Source of the DNA: Candidatus Woesearchaeota archaeon
GTDB lineage: Archaea; Nanobdellota; Nanobdellia; Woesearchaeales; UBA10200
Direction of reading: 5' to 3'
Assembly: GCA_016180275.1 (NCBI GenBank)
Contig: JACPBN010000012.1
Location: 1 to 8,842 of the forward strand
DNA: 8,842 nucleotides
The notes under the pieces were generated by a model. It made no database searches, had not been told where the DNA came from, and saw only the letters and a list, made by a program, of their open reading frames with translations. The position numbers and the translations under genes are program-made. Positions 1 to 6,384 of this stretch are shown here, in pieces (position 1 is the first letter of the stretch; each line of letters opens with the position of its first letter).

Positions 1-3000
1 GCCTGCGTTTGTAACTGTAATAACCATATCTTCTTTTACAATAAGATCTTCCACATCCAGCTCAGACTCTTCGAGAGTTATATCAGCAACCTGAGTCTTT
101 CTTTTGTCTGAATATTTTTCGCTGATTTCATGAAGTTCTTTTTTTATTATCCCCATCAGTTTTTGAGAGCTTGCAAGGATGCTTTCAAGCTCCGAAATCA
201 GCTTTAAAAGTTCTGCATACTCGTCTTTTATTTTCTGCTGCTCTAAGGATGCTAAACGCTGCAGTTTCATGTCAAGAATAGCTTTTGCCTGGAGTTCTGA
301 TAGTGCAAAATCTGCAATCAATACAGCGGTTGCTGCCTGTGTATCTTTTGATGCTTTAATTTTCCTGATTATGTTATCAATATCATTCAATGCAATTATC
401 AAGCCTGAGAGTATATGCACTCTTTCCTGGGCTTTTTTCAGCTCGAATTTTGTCCTATTTGTGACAATCTCTTTTCTGTACTCAATATAGTTTGTAATCA
501 TCTCTTTTAAAGTAAGGATTTTAGGAATATTGTTGACTAATGCCAGCATAATCACTCCAAATGTTGTCTGCAGATTAGAATGCTTGTAGAGTTGGTTAAT
601 CACGACATCACTGTTTGCATCTGTCTTAAGCTCAATGACGATGCGCATACCGTCCCTGTCGCTCTCGTCCCTGATGTCTGAGATGCCATTTACTTTCTTG
701 TCTCTTATCAGGTCAGCGATATGCTCAATCAAGAGTGATTTATTGACCATGTAAGGTATCTCTGTGATTATGATTCTCTGCCTTTTCTTTTTTTCTTCAA
801 TCTGTGTTCTTGCCCTGATGATAATCTTTCCGCGGCCATATTTGTATGCATTGATTATGCCTTGCCTGCCGCAGATTATGCCGCCTGTTGGAAAGTCTGG
901 CGCAATTATGGACCCCATCAATTCTTCCGCTGAAATCTCTGGATTGTCAATTGCCCTTATCACTCCATCTATCACTTCATGCAAGTTATGAGGAGGAATA
1001 TTTGTTGCCATGCCGACTGCAATCCCTGAGCTGCCGTTGATAAGAAGATTAGGTATCTTTGCAGGCAATACAGTTGGCTCATCTAAAGAAGCATCAAAAT
1101 TTGGCTGGAACTTTACAGTTTCTTTTTCGATGTCTGCAAGCATCTCTGCTGCGATTTTAGATAAACGCGCTTCTGTATAACGTTGAGCTGCAGGATTATC
1201 CCCATCTTGACTGCCAAAATTGCCTTGACCATCTACTAACGGATATCGCAGTGAGAAATTTTGGGCTATCCTGACTAATGAGTCATAGACAGCAACATCT
1301 CCATGAGGATGATATTTGCCAAGACAATTATGTGAGACAACACCATTTGCAATAAACTCATGCTCATTTTCCACTTGAATATCATATGTTTTTTCAGCAA
1401 GTGTTTTTTCAATTTTTTCAATTTGCAAGAAATAGATGTTATCATCAAGAATATGATTGATAAATTTTGCAAGAGATGAACCGAGCATATTAAGTTTTTT
1501 CTGTATATTCCAACTGATGATCTGTGTCCTAGTCAGCATCTTATCTTTTAGATCACTGGAATACCTAATTTTGCTGCCGCCCGGATATTTTATTCCTAAT
1601 CTAAACTTATTCATAGCAGCATCCTTATACCAACCTGAACCGATATGAGAATTACTTAACTCTTCAAAGATAATCTTTCCTGCGTATGGAATCTCATCAT
1701 AATGTGAAGCTTTTACATCTTCTGAGATAAGCTGTGATTTTATCCGTTCAGCTTTTTTTTCTTCATATAAATTAAGTGATTTTGCTAATTTCTGGGCAAA
1801 ACTTCCTACTATTTCAAGCGAATGAAAAGCATAATTAGGATATATTGTTTTGCCATTAATAGTGCCTTCTTTCATATTTGTATCTGAATATTTTGTGCTA
1901 AAAATACCTAGATGCTGAAGTAATAACTGGAATTGGTTGATCATGGTTTCTGATACAGAGCCATAATGGATGACTAGCCTATCCTTATGTATACTGCCAT
2001 CGCCATCTATCATCCCGCTGATTAAAGAAAAAATAACAGGCTTAGGAGAGGTAAAAAATTGTAAAGGTATGGTTTTAGTATAAGCATTCGCAGATTTTAA
2101 CTTAAAAACATCAGTGAACAGCTCATTTATTATAGTTTTATTTATTCTAACATTATACATCCTGCTTAGTAGCATTTGACCAGTAGTAGAAAGTATTTCA
2201 TGATCTTTTATTTCAATTGTAGCTGAATGCCCAAACTCATGCTCCAAGATCATAGCTACCTTAGCCATAACACTATATGAAGAAGAGGAAAAACAGCATC
2301 TAAATCCTTTGCCATGGTTGTAACCTTTTTCTACCCAACCATCTGATAATAATTGGCCGATCAGATATGCAATATTCTCATTAAGACAAATTTTCCTGGA
2401 GTTTATCTCTCCCAAAGGAACGTAAGCAGTTATATCTGGATATTCGGCCTTAATGACAACATATTCATCTTCCTTTAGGTCTTTAGCCTCTTTCCATTCA
2501 AACCCTAGTTGAGAGGTTAATACCTTAAATTTTTGAGATTTGGTTACAGTATTTGTTATTCCGTTTTTAAGCTTAATTTTCAATAATTCCTGTTCTGGCA
2601 TTTCATAAAGTTCAGTAACTTTGCATTTATCCTTTTGAGTAAATACTATATCGCCATTTTTTATTTCTTGTATTGGAATTAATCCATTATCTGTTAATAT
2701 TAATGTATCCTTGACAAAACATTCTCCTACGATTCTAGCAGATTTTTTAAATGCTTTATTGTGCATCAACCCAAGCTCATGCATTGAAAATAATACTCTC
2801 CTATGCACTGGCTTCAATCCATCCCTTATATCTGGCAGTGCTCTTCCGACAATGACGCTCATTGAATAATCAAGGTAAGATTTTTTCATCTCATCTTCTA
2901 TCTCTCTAAGAACTATCTTTTCATTAAGAGGAGTCTTGTTTGCTGAAACAGAAGCATCTTTAGGTTGAGAATTATTTTGTGCTGTATTGGGATCTGTTTG

Positions 3001-3036
3001 AGTATTTTCTCTATTTTGTGGATTGTTTTCTTCCAT
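1..3036 (-). CDS. gyrA: DNA gyrase subunit A, intein-containing, 3' end cut by window edge
   Basis: This is the breakage-reunion subunit of type IIA topoisomerase, which with GyrB introduces negative supercoils. The frame is open from ATG 3036 to position 1: 1012 codons, of which 465 are an intein, leaving 547 GyrA residues. After an Asn/Gln-rich tail of about 30 residues come SYLDYSMSVIVGRALPD, then GKYHPHGD, then RYPLVDGQGNFGS, and the catalytic tyrosine in QRYTEAR (codon 1177-1179, residue 155 after splicing, equivalent to E. coli Tyr122). NGSSGIAVGMATNIPPHNL and the coiled-coil arm follow. The sequence stops at VTNAG, just where the C-terminal DNA-wrapping domain would begin. ATG 3036 is the first ATG after an in-frame TAA near 3130; no Shine-Dalgarno is visible. 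gyrB is not adjacent. The position matching E. coli Ser83 is Val. Confidence 0.97.
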   Translation of the reverse strand, partial: MEENNPQNRENTQTDPNTAQNNSQPKDASVSANKTPLNEKIVLREIEDEMKKSYLDYSMSVIVGRALPDIRDGLKPVHRRVLFSMHELGLMHNKAFKKSARIVGECFVKDTLILTDNGLIPIQEIKNGDIVFTQKDKCKVTELYEMPEQELLKIKLKNGITNTVTKSQKFKVLTSQLGFEWKEAKDLKEDEYVVIKAEYPDITAYVPLGEINSRKICLNENIAYLIGQLLSDGWVEKGYNHGKGFRCCFSSSSYSVMAKVAMILEHEFGHSATIEIKDHEILSTTGQMLLSRMYNVRINKTIINELFTDVFKLKSANAYTKTIPLQFFTSPKPVIFSLISGMIDGDGSIHKDRLVIHYGSVSETMINQFQLLLQHLGIFSTKYSDTNMKEGTINGKTIYPNYAFHSLEIVGSFAQKLAKSLNLYEEKKAERIKSQLISEDVKASHYDEIPYAGKIIFEELSNSHIGSGWYKDAAMNKFRLGIKYPGGSKIRYSSDLKDKMLTRTQIISWNIQKKLNMLGSSLAKFINHILDDNIYFLQIEKIEKTLAEKTYDIQVENEHEFIANGVVSHNCLGKYHPHGDVAVYDSLVRIAQNFSLRYPLVDGQGNFGSQDGDNPAAQRYTEARLSKIAAEMLADIEKETVKFQPNFDASLDEPTVLPAKIPNLLINGSSGIAVGMATNIPPHNLHEVIDGVIRAIDNPEISAEELMGSIIAPDFPTGGIICGRQGIINAYKYGRGKIIIRARTQIEEKKKRQRIIITEIPYMVNKSLLIEHIADLIRDKKVNGISDIRDESDRDGMRIVIELKTDANSDVVINQLYKHSNLQTTFGVIMLALVNNIPKILTLKEMITNYIEYRKEIVTNRTKFELKKAQERVHILSGLIIALNDIDNIIRKIKASKDTQAATAVLIADFALSELQAKAILDMKLQRLASLEQQKIKDEYAELLKLISELESILASSQKLMGIIKKELHEISEKYSDKRKTQVADITLEESELDVEDLIVKEDMVITVTNAG
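1327..2721 (-). other. GyrA intein with LAGLIDADG homing endonuclease (465 aa)
   Basis: This protein-splicing element lies in frame inside gyrA. It starts with Cys1 (block A, CFVKDTLILTDNG) directly after VGE and ends with ANGVVSHN (block G, His-Asn) before Cys+1 of the extein CLGKYHPHGD. Block F is TYDIQVENEHEFIA. Two LAGLIDADG helices are visible, YLIGQLLSDGW (about residues 119-129) and LISGMIDGDGSI (about 233-244), each keeping its acidic residue, so the homing nuclease may be active. The reading frame has no stop. Block B reads NTVTKSQKFKVL, with Gln where the TxxH histidine is expected. Insertion is between the equivalents of E. coli GyrA Asp72 and Val73. The DNA appears more AT-rich than the flanking gyrA in several 60-base stretches counted by hand. 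Confidence 0.95.
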
Positions 3037-3104
3037 TTTTTTAGAAACTTTCAGATGCTTTTCAGCAAAAATATTTTGTTTTTTGCTATAATTTTTGTGT
3101 TTAT

Positions 3105-3135
3105 TCGAGAATTTATAACTATTGCCTATTTATAT
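3105..3135 (-). promoter_or_regulatory. Probable gyrA promoter (TATA boxes)
   Basis: Read on the minus strand, ATATAAATA lies at 3135-3127 and a second candidate, TTATAAAT, near 3118-3111. A start site about 25 bp downstream would leave a leader of roughly 50-70 nt before ATG 3036. An in-frame TAA sits inside the first box, so translation cannot begin further upstream. The call rests on resemblance to the archaeal TATA consensus only. Confidence 0.4.
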
Positions 3136-3259
3136 GCTTTGTGGTGTTAAAATGCGGATATAATTAGTTTAAATGTGTTTTAAGTCAGAAGAAAGTATTT
3201 TAGTAGTTATTTTATTTTGGATAATTTTTAAGAAAGAGAGAACTAATATTTTACGTCTT

Positions 3260-3355
3260 TTACACGCCCATCTCATGCGAGATTTTTCTTGCGTGCATTG
3301 CCCTTCGTTTTGCAAGCTCTTTCTTTAGTCTTTCTGAGAAATCTTTTTCATGCAT
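3260..3355 (-). CDS. Possible 31-aa basic peptide of unknown function
   Basis: The frame begins at ATG 3355 and ends at TAA 3260. It encodes a very charged, probably helical peptide beginning MHEKDFSERLKKELAKRR and ending HARKISHEMGV, with many Lys, Arg and His and no Cys. A TATA-like TTTATATA (3408-3401) lies upstream and would put transcription start near 3378, giving a leader of about 20-25 nt. AAGAGG at 3376-3371 is 15 nt from the ATG, too far for a normal Shine-Dalgarno. It sits between gyrA and the double-HTH gene. I do not recognise it. The amphipathic basic composition could suit nucleic-acid binding, but the length allows a chance frame. Confidence 0.35.
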   Translation of the reverse strand: MHEKDFSERLKKELAKRRAMHARKISHEMGV

Positions 3356-3398
3356 TTTTTTAAATCACAGCCTCTTGTTTATTGAAGTGGATATTTTT

Positions 3399-3408
3399 GT
3401 TATATAAA
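3399..3408 (-). promoter_or_regulatory. TATA box overlapping the stop codon of the double-HTH gene
   Basis: On the minus strand this reads TTTATATAAC and includes the TAA stop (3402-3400) of the HTH gene. It would serve the small peptide gene at 3355-3260, which lies about 45 bp downstream. It is judged only from the TATA consensus and spacing. Confidence 0.35.
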
Positions 3409-3954
3409 GGCTGCTGTTTTTATTTTTTTAGAAGCTCTCTGATAAATTGACCAGATTGTACGGTCATTTCTCTTCAATGCAAGAGCTATCTCATGATAGG
3501 ATAGCTTAGTATTATCTTTTAGGTATAATACAATTTGTTCAAAAACAGTTAAGTAAGACGTATATGCCCCCAGAGAAGAATTTTTATCAAATATTTCTAA
3601 TGGCAGCAAGATTTTATTTTCAGAAGACTTATTAAACCATTCCGGATGCTTTTTCTTGCTGGAATTATATGCCTGCCAGATGTTCTTGTTAGTTCTATCA
3701 GTGAGCTGCGCAATTTTTTTTAATGTAAGTTTTTCATTTTCAACAAGATATTTGACAATTGTTTCCAGAGAACTAAGCTTAGAATTAAAAATACTGCATG
3801 GAATAAAATATCTTTCTGCTTGCAGCATCTTTAAAAGCGCATGCCCAGAATATTTCTGCTTTAGCTTATTAAATAAGAGTGTAAACTGCTTGAGTTCAGG
3901 ATCTAGGGCTTCAGATAATGGCTGTTCTATGCTTGTCTCTCTGGCTAATACCAT
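3400..3954 (-). CDS. Tandem sigma-like HTH DNA-binding protein (184 aa)
   Basis: This is a probable transcription regulator containing two diverged copies of one unit. Copy 1 (about residues 51-102) runs from IPCSIFNSKLSSLETIVKYL through LTLKKIAQLTDRTNKNIWQAY to SKKK. Copy 2 (about 117-177) runs from LPLEIFDKN through FEQIVLYLKDNTKLSYHEIA to RNDRTIWSIYQRASKKI. Each has the helix-turn-helix layout of sigma-70 region 4: a helix, (L/S)xxxIA, a turn, then TIW or NIW and Y in the recognition helix. The N-terminal 50 residues are helical and charged. I recall similar proteins from DPANN genomes but no assigned function. The frame is open to GTG 3963, but ATG 3954 is preferred because AGAGGTG lies 6 nt upstream of it. 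Its leader carries repeated AGTTAGAT motifs, suggesting autoregulation (inference). Confidence 0.85.
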   Translation of the reverse strand: MVLARETSIEQPLSEALDPELKQFTLLFNKLKQKYSGHALLKMLQAERYFIPCSIFNSKLSSLETIVKYLVENEKLTLKKIAQLTDRTNKNIWQAYNSSKKKHPEWFNKSSENKILLPLEIFDKNSSLGAYTSYLTVFEQIVLYLKDNTKLSYHEIALALKRNDRTIWSIYQRASKKIKTAAFI

Positions 3955-3962
3955 GGACAACA

Positions 3963-3969
3963 CCTCTTT
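3963..3969 (-). promoter_or_regulatory. Shine-Dalgarno AGAGGTG deciding the HTH start
   Basis: AGAGGTG is followed by TTGTCC and then ATG 3954, a spacing of 6 nt. The in-frame GTG at 3963 is itself the last three bases of this motif, so it is unlikely to be the start. This is one of few convincing Shine-Dalgarno sites in the window; most other genes look leaderless or short-leadered. Confidence 0.6.
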
Positions 3970-3973
3970 TCAG

Positions 3974-4020
3974 ATCTAACTATATCTAACTATCTATAGC
4001 AGTATATTTTCTATCTAAAT
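3974..4020 (-). repeat. Repeated AGTTAGAT-type motif, putative operator
   Basis: On the plus strand atctaact occurs at 3974-3981 and 3984-3991, exactly 10 bp apart (one helical turn). Related copies are atctatag at 3992-3999 and atctaaat at 4013-4020. They lie between the TATA box at 4028-4038 and the start of the double-HTH gene. A protein with two HTH units bound next to its own promoter is a reasonable reading, but this is inference from position. Confidence 0.4.
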
Positions 4021-4027
4021 AAGTAAA

Positions 4028-4038
4028 TTATATATAAA
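4028..4038 (-). promoter_or_regulatory. TATA box of the double-HTH gene
   Basis: The minus strand reads TTTATATATAA, close to the archaeal TATA consensus. A start site about 25 bp downstream would fall near 4008, giving a leader of about 50 nt that contains the AGTTAGAT repeats and the Shine-Dalgarno. The surrounding 4040-4130 is AT-rich and shows no further gene. Confidence 0.5.
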
Positions 4039-4196
4039 GTTTTTTGTTTTTCTTCATTTAAATTGATATAAAAAAATATAATTCTATTTAAATAAGTATT
4101 ATTTCTAGTTATATAGGATAAATATGTGTCGGAGGGATTTGTCCATGACAGATATAACACAATAGAGTATCATTTTGCTTTAGCTATAACGATTTA

Positions 4197-4352
4197 TTAT
4201 TTCAATTCCCGCACTATATTGTTTTTAATAGTAAAACTATGCCCGCAATATACACATCTTTTGATTTTAGAACTGGCTAATTCTTTGCTAATATCAGAAT
4301 GATATTTCATGTCTTTTTTGCAGCGCGAGCATTTTAGTAATAGAAGCAACAT
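4197..4352 (-). CDS. Small zinc-ribbon protein (51 aa)
   Basis: The frame runs from ATG 4352 to TAA 4197 and encodes a 51-residue protein with two metal-binding knuckles: CSRC at residues 8-11 and CVYCG at 33-37, separated by 21 residues. A basic stretch (KKDMKYH, KIKR) and FTIKNNIV follow the knuckles, which is the layout of small archaeal zinc ribbons thought to bind nucleic acid or partner proteins. An in-frame TAA upstream with no other ATG fixes the start. A TATA-like sequence (gatataat on the plus strand, 4385-4392) sits 33-40 bp upstream, so the leader is short and there is no Shine-Dalgarno. It lies between scpB and the double-HTH gene. No specific function can be assigned; the zinc-ribbon call itself is strong because four Cys are correctly spaced. 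Confidence 0.75.
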   Translation of the reverse strand: MLLLLLKCSRCKKDMKYHSDISKELASSKIKRCVYCGHSFTIKNNIVRELK

Positions 4353-4384
4353 TTGTGTAGCCTTATTGTTTTGTTGTTTTTAAT

Positions 4385-4392
4385 GATATAAT
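4385..4392 (-). promoter_or_regulatory. TATA box of the zinc-ribbon gene
   Basis: The minus strand reads ATTATATC, within TAGATTATATCATTA, 33-40 bp upstream of ATG 4352. It follows the scpB stop (4428) closely, suggesting the small gene has its own promoter and does not depend on readthrough. Confidence 0.4.
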
Positions 4393-4427
4393 CTATGAGG
4401 ATAAAATGATGAGCTGATATTTAGCAT

Positions 4428-5735
4428 TCAATCTTCTTGTTTTTTGTCTTCTTCAGGAAGCTCTTCAATGTCCTCTTCTCCAGAATCTTCATTGATGTCT
4501 GAATACTCTGCTTCCTCTTCTTTTTCTTCTTCGTCTTCTGGCTCTTCTTCATCGCTTGTAGATTTAGTATTTTTAGTCTCTTGGCTGCCCCATTCTTCTG
4601 AAAGATCTTCTTTATGCAATGAGCCAATGCCATCAGATGAGTTTAGTAATGCGTTAACCTTTTTATCTACTTCTTCATCTGAAATGTTTATTGTTGGTTC
4701 TGCAACTGTTGTTTCAGGCTCTTTGTAAGATGATTCTTCTTCAGCATTTGCACCCGCAGATTCTTTAGAAAATTTAGTATCAGCAAAGATTTGCGCAGAT
4801 GAATCTGTATACTGCTGTTCCAGAGTTTTGTCTTGTATTTCTTCTTCAAAGTCTTTGTTGCCATCAGGCTGTTCTTCATATTCCTCTAATTCAACAGTTC
4901 TGCCCAACTCGTCTTCTACTTTGAATTTTGAAACTTGGGTTGATTTAGGACCTTGCACTGCTCCAGGCTGTTGTTTTTCATGCTGTTGTGCCCCTTGTTC
5001 TAAATTTTCTGCAGCTTCTGCAGTATAAACTTCCAACGGCTCTTTAGTGACCCTTTCAACTTCCTGCTCTTCCTTTTTCTTTTCTTCTTCTTGCAGCTGC
5101 TTTAATTTTGCTGCATCCTCAATCACTTTTTCAGTCTCTTCTATCTGTTTTTCAGTCTGCTCAACCTGATTTTTGATCTCATCAGGCAATGATTCCCTGA
5201 AAGCCTGCTGAGCCTGTTTCCTGCTAGGAAGATCAAAATATTCAAAGAATTTCTGCGTCAGATTAATTTTTTTAGTTCTTCCATACCTGGTTCTGTTGAT
5301 AAAACCAAGTTCTTCAAGGCGCATGAGATGATCGTATGCTTTATTATGGCGAATTCTTATGATGTCAGCCTGTAAAGCTGGATATTTCCACGCGATTACA
5401 GCCAAAGTCTGCATTAAAGGCTTTTCAAATTCTATGGTCTGGATTATTTTATGAACGACAGGCAAATACTCATCTTTGACATTAAGCTTTACTGCTGTCT
5501 GCTGGTCAAGAAGATTAAGAGAAGTGTTGCTGCTTGTAAACTGTTTTTTAAGCTCTTCTATCGCTGACCTTATTTCCTGCGGAGATGCGTTTGTATGGCT
5601 GGAAAGCTCTTCTATAGTAACATACCTAGCTGCTGCAAACAATAAAGCCTCTATCCTTAATAGCAAAGGTAATTGAGAGGATGTTTTTTGCTGGCTCGTA
5701 TTTTGTGCTTTTGGTTCTGATACTTGCTCATCCAT
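4428..5735 (-). CDS. scpB: Segregation and condensation protein B with long acidic C-terminal tail
   Basis: ScpB is the winged-helix (kite) subunit of the SMC-ScpAB condensin that organises and segregates chromosomes; it binds the ScpA kleisin as a dimer. Winged helix 1 spans about residues 25-92 (LLLRIEALLFAAARYVTIEEL) and winged helix 2 about 100-170, with the family core KPLMQTLAVIAWKYPALQAD, then RGxT-like RYGRTKKINLT and FFEYFDLPS. Usual ScpB length is about 170-200 aa; this one has 435. Residues from about 175 on are low-complexity and acidic: first a Glu/Lys coiled-coil-like part (about 180-225), then Gln/Glu/Ser-rich linker, then a terminal 45 residues that are mostly Glu and Asp. ATG 5735 overlaps the end of the preceding gene by 8 nt, so translation is probably coupled. 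No scpA or smc is visible here. Confidence 0.93.
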   Translation of the reverse strand: MDEQVSEPKAQNTSQQKTSSQLPLLLRIEALLFAAARYVTIEELSSHTNASPQEIRSAIEELKKQFTSSNTSLNLLDQQTAVKLNVKDEYLPVVHKIIQTIEFEKPLMQTLAVIAWKYPALQADIIRIRHNKAYDHLMRLEELGFINRTRYGRTKKINLTQKFFEYFDLPSRKQAQQAFRESLPDEIKNQVEQTEKQIEETEKVIEDAAKLKQLQEEEKKKEEQEVERVTKEPLEVYTAEAAENLEQGAQQHEKQQPGAVQGPKSTQVSKFKVEDELGRTVELEEYEEQPDGNKDFEEEIQDKTLEQQYTDSSAQIFADTKFSKESAGANAEEESSYKEPETTVAEPTINISDEEVDKKVNALLNSSDGIGSLHKEDLSEEWGSQETKNTKSTSDEEEPEDEEEKEEEAEYSDINEDSGEEDIEELPEEDKKQED

Positions 5736-6330
5736 TTTCGACTAGAGAATATTTACCTTCTTTTTTTATGATGATGTTTTTCTGCTCAAGCTGCTCTAAA
5801 AATGTTTCCAGCTCTTTTATATCTATCCCTGTAAGTGAAGTTAGGTTATTTAAATCTCTTTCTGAACTTGAAAGCAAAATTGAGACGGAATTCTGCAATA
5901 GCCTTGCCATATTCTGCTTGATGAAGTCATTTTCTGTCTTTAAGTATTTGACTTTCATATCTACATCATGCAGTTTCAGCTGAAGATCGTTTAAGAAATT
6001 AGAGATTTCTACATCTTTTAACTTAAATTCGGCAGGTGCCAGGATCTCCAGGCTGGCAGGCATATAGTCAAAACAAAATCCAATCAAATCCTGGATTGTT
6101 TTTGCAAGGATCTCTAGCTCGACAAATGTGCTCCAGAGCTTATCTTTTTCAATCGCTTCTTCAAAATTCTCTTTTACTATATAAACTGCTTCTTCATCTT
6201 TTATCTTCTGCACATAGCCGCGGATCGTCTCCTCAACATGGTCCTTTGGCTTTCCAAGAACTTCAATGATGACTCTAGCTTGGATATAGCCTTCACCAAG
6301 CTTTTCTTTGAGATTGATTGTGGATTGCAT
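5728..6330 (-). CDS. Unnamed 200-aa protein co-encoded with scpB (possible ferredoxin-like, coiled-coil and winged-helix domains)
   Basis: I do not recognise a named family. Residues about 18-105 alternate strand and helix in a pattern compatible with a ferredoxin-like fold: ARVIIEVLGKP, then KDHVEETIRGYVQKIK, then STFVELEILA, then TIQDLIGFCFDYMPASLEIL. Residues about 107-160 form a long amphipathic, probably coiled-coil helix (FLNDLQLKLHDVDMKVKYLK). Residues about 160-198 look like a winged helix (LTSLTGIDIKELETFLEQLE, then IIKKEGKYSLVE). It is the first gene of an operon with scpB, which overlaps its TGA by 8 nt (ATGGATGA). It lacks the FEGPLDLLL-type N-terminus of ScpA, so it is not an ordinary kleisin, but the co-translation suggests a role with ScpB or chromosome structure (inference). 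A TATA box centred 27 bp upstream of ATG 6330 suggests a leaderless mRNA. Confidence 0.85.
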   Translation of the reverse strand: MQSTINLKEKLGEGYIQARVIIEVLGKPKDHVEETIRGYVQKIKDEEAVYIVKENFEEAIEKDKLWSTFVELEILAKTIQDLIGFCFDYMPASLEILAPAEFKLKDVEISNFLNDLQLKLHDVDMKVKYLKTENDFIKQNMARLLQNSVSILLSSSERDLNNLTSLTGIDIKELETFLEQLEQKNIIIKKEGKYSLVENG

Positions 6331-6352
6331 AATAATTGTATAATCCTTATTT

Positions 6353-6362
6353 TATTTAAATA
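6353..6362. promoter_or_regulatory. Palindromic TATA box TATTTAAATA, possibly bidirectional
   Basis: TATTTAAATA is a perfect 10-bp palindrome. On the minus strand it is centred about 27 bp before ATG 6330 of the scpB operon, the usual archaeal TATA-to-start spacing for a leaderless transcript. On the plus strand it would start transcription near 6384, a few bases before the GC-rich helix at 6389 that opens the candidate structured RNA. Function in both directions is inferred. Confidence 0.45.
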
Positions 6363-6384
6363 TGTTTATGTTTTTAGTAAAAGA

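Noticed and set aside
3037..3132. Upstream extension of gyrA beyond ATG 3036
   Set aside because: The frame is open to a TAA near 3130 but offers no ATG, GTG or TTG start with a ribosome site.
4131..4163. Strong GGAGGG followed by ATG on the plus strand
   Set aside because: The frame is only MTDITQ before a stop; too short to call a gene.
4421..4633. Lys-rich minus-strand frame within the end of scpB
   Set aside because: It is an alternate frame of the acidic tail; the scpB frame is clearly the coding one.
4444..4728. Serine-rich plus-strand frame opposite the ScpB tail
   Set aside because: It is the complement of the Glu/Asp/Ser codons of scpB; the composition is a by-product.
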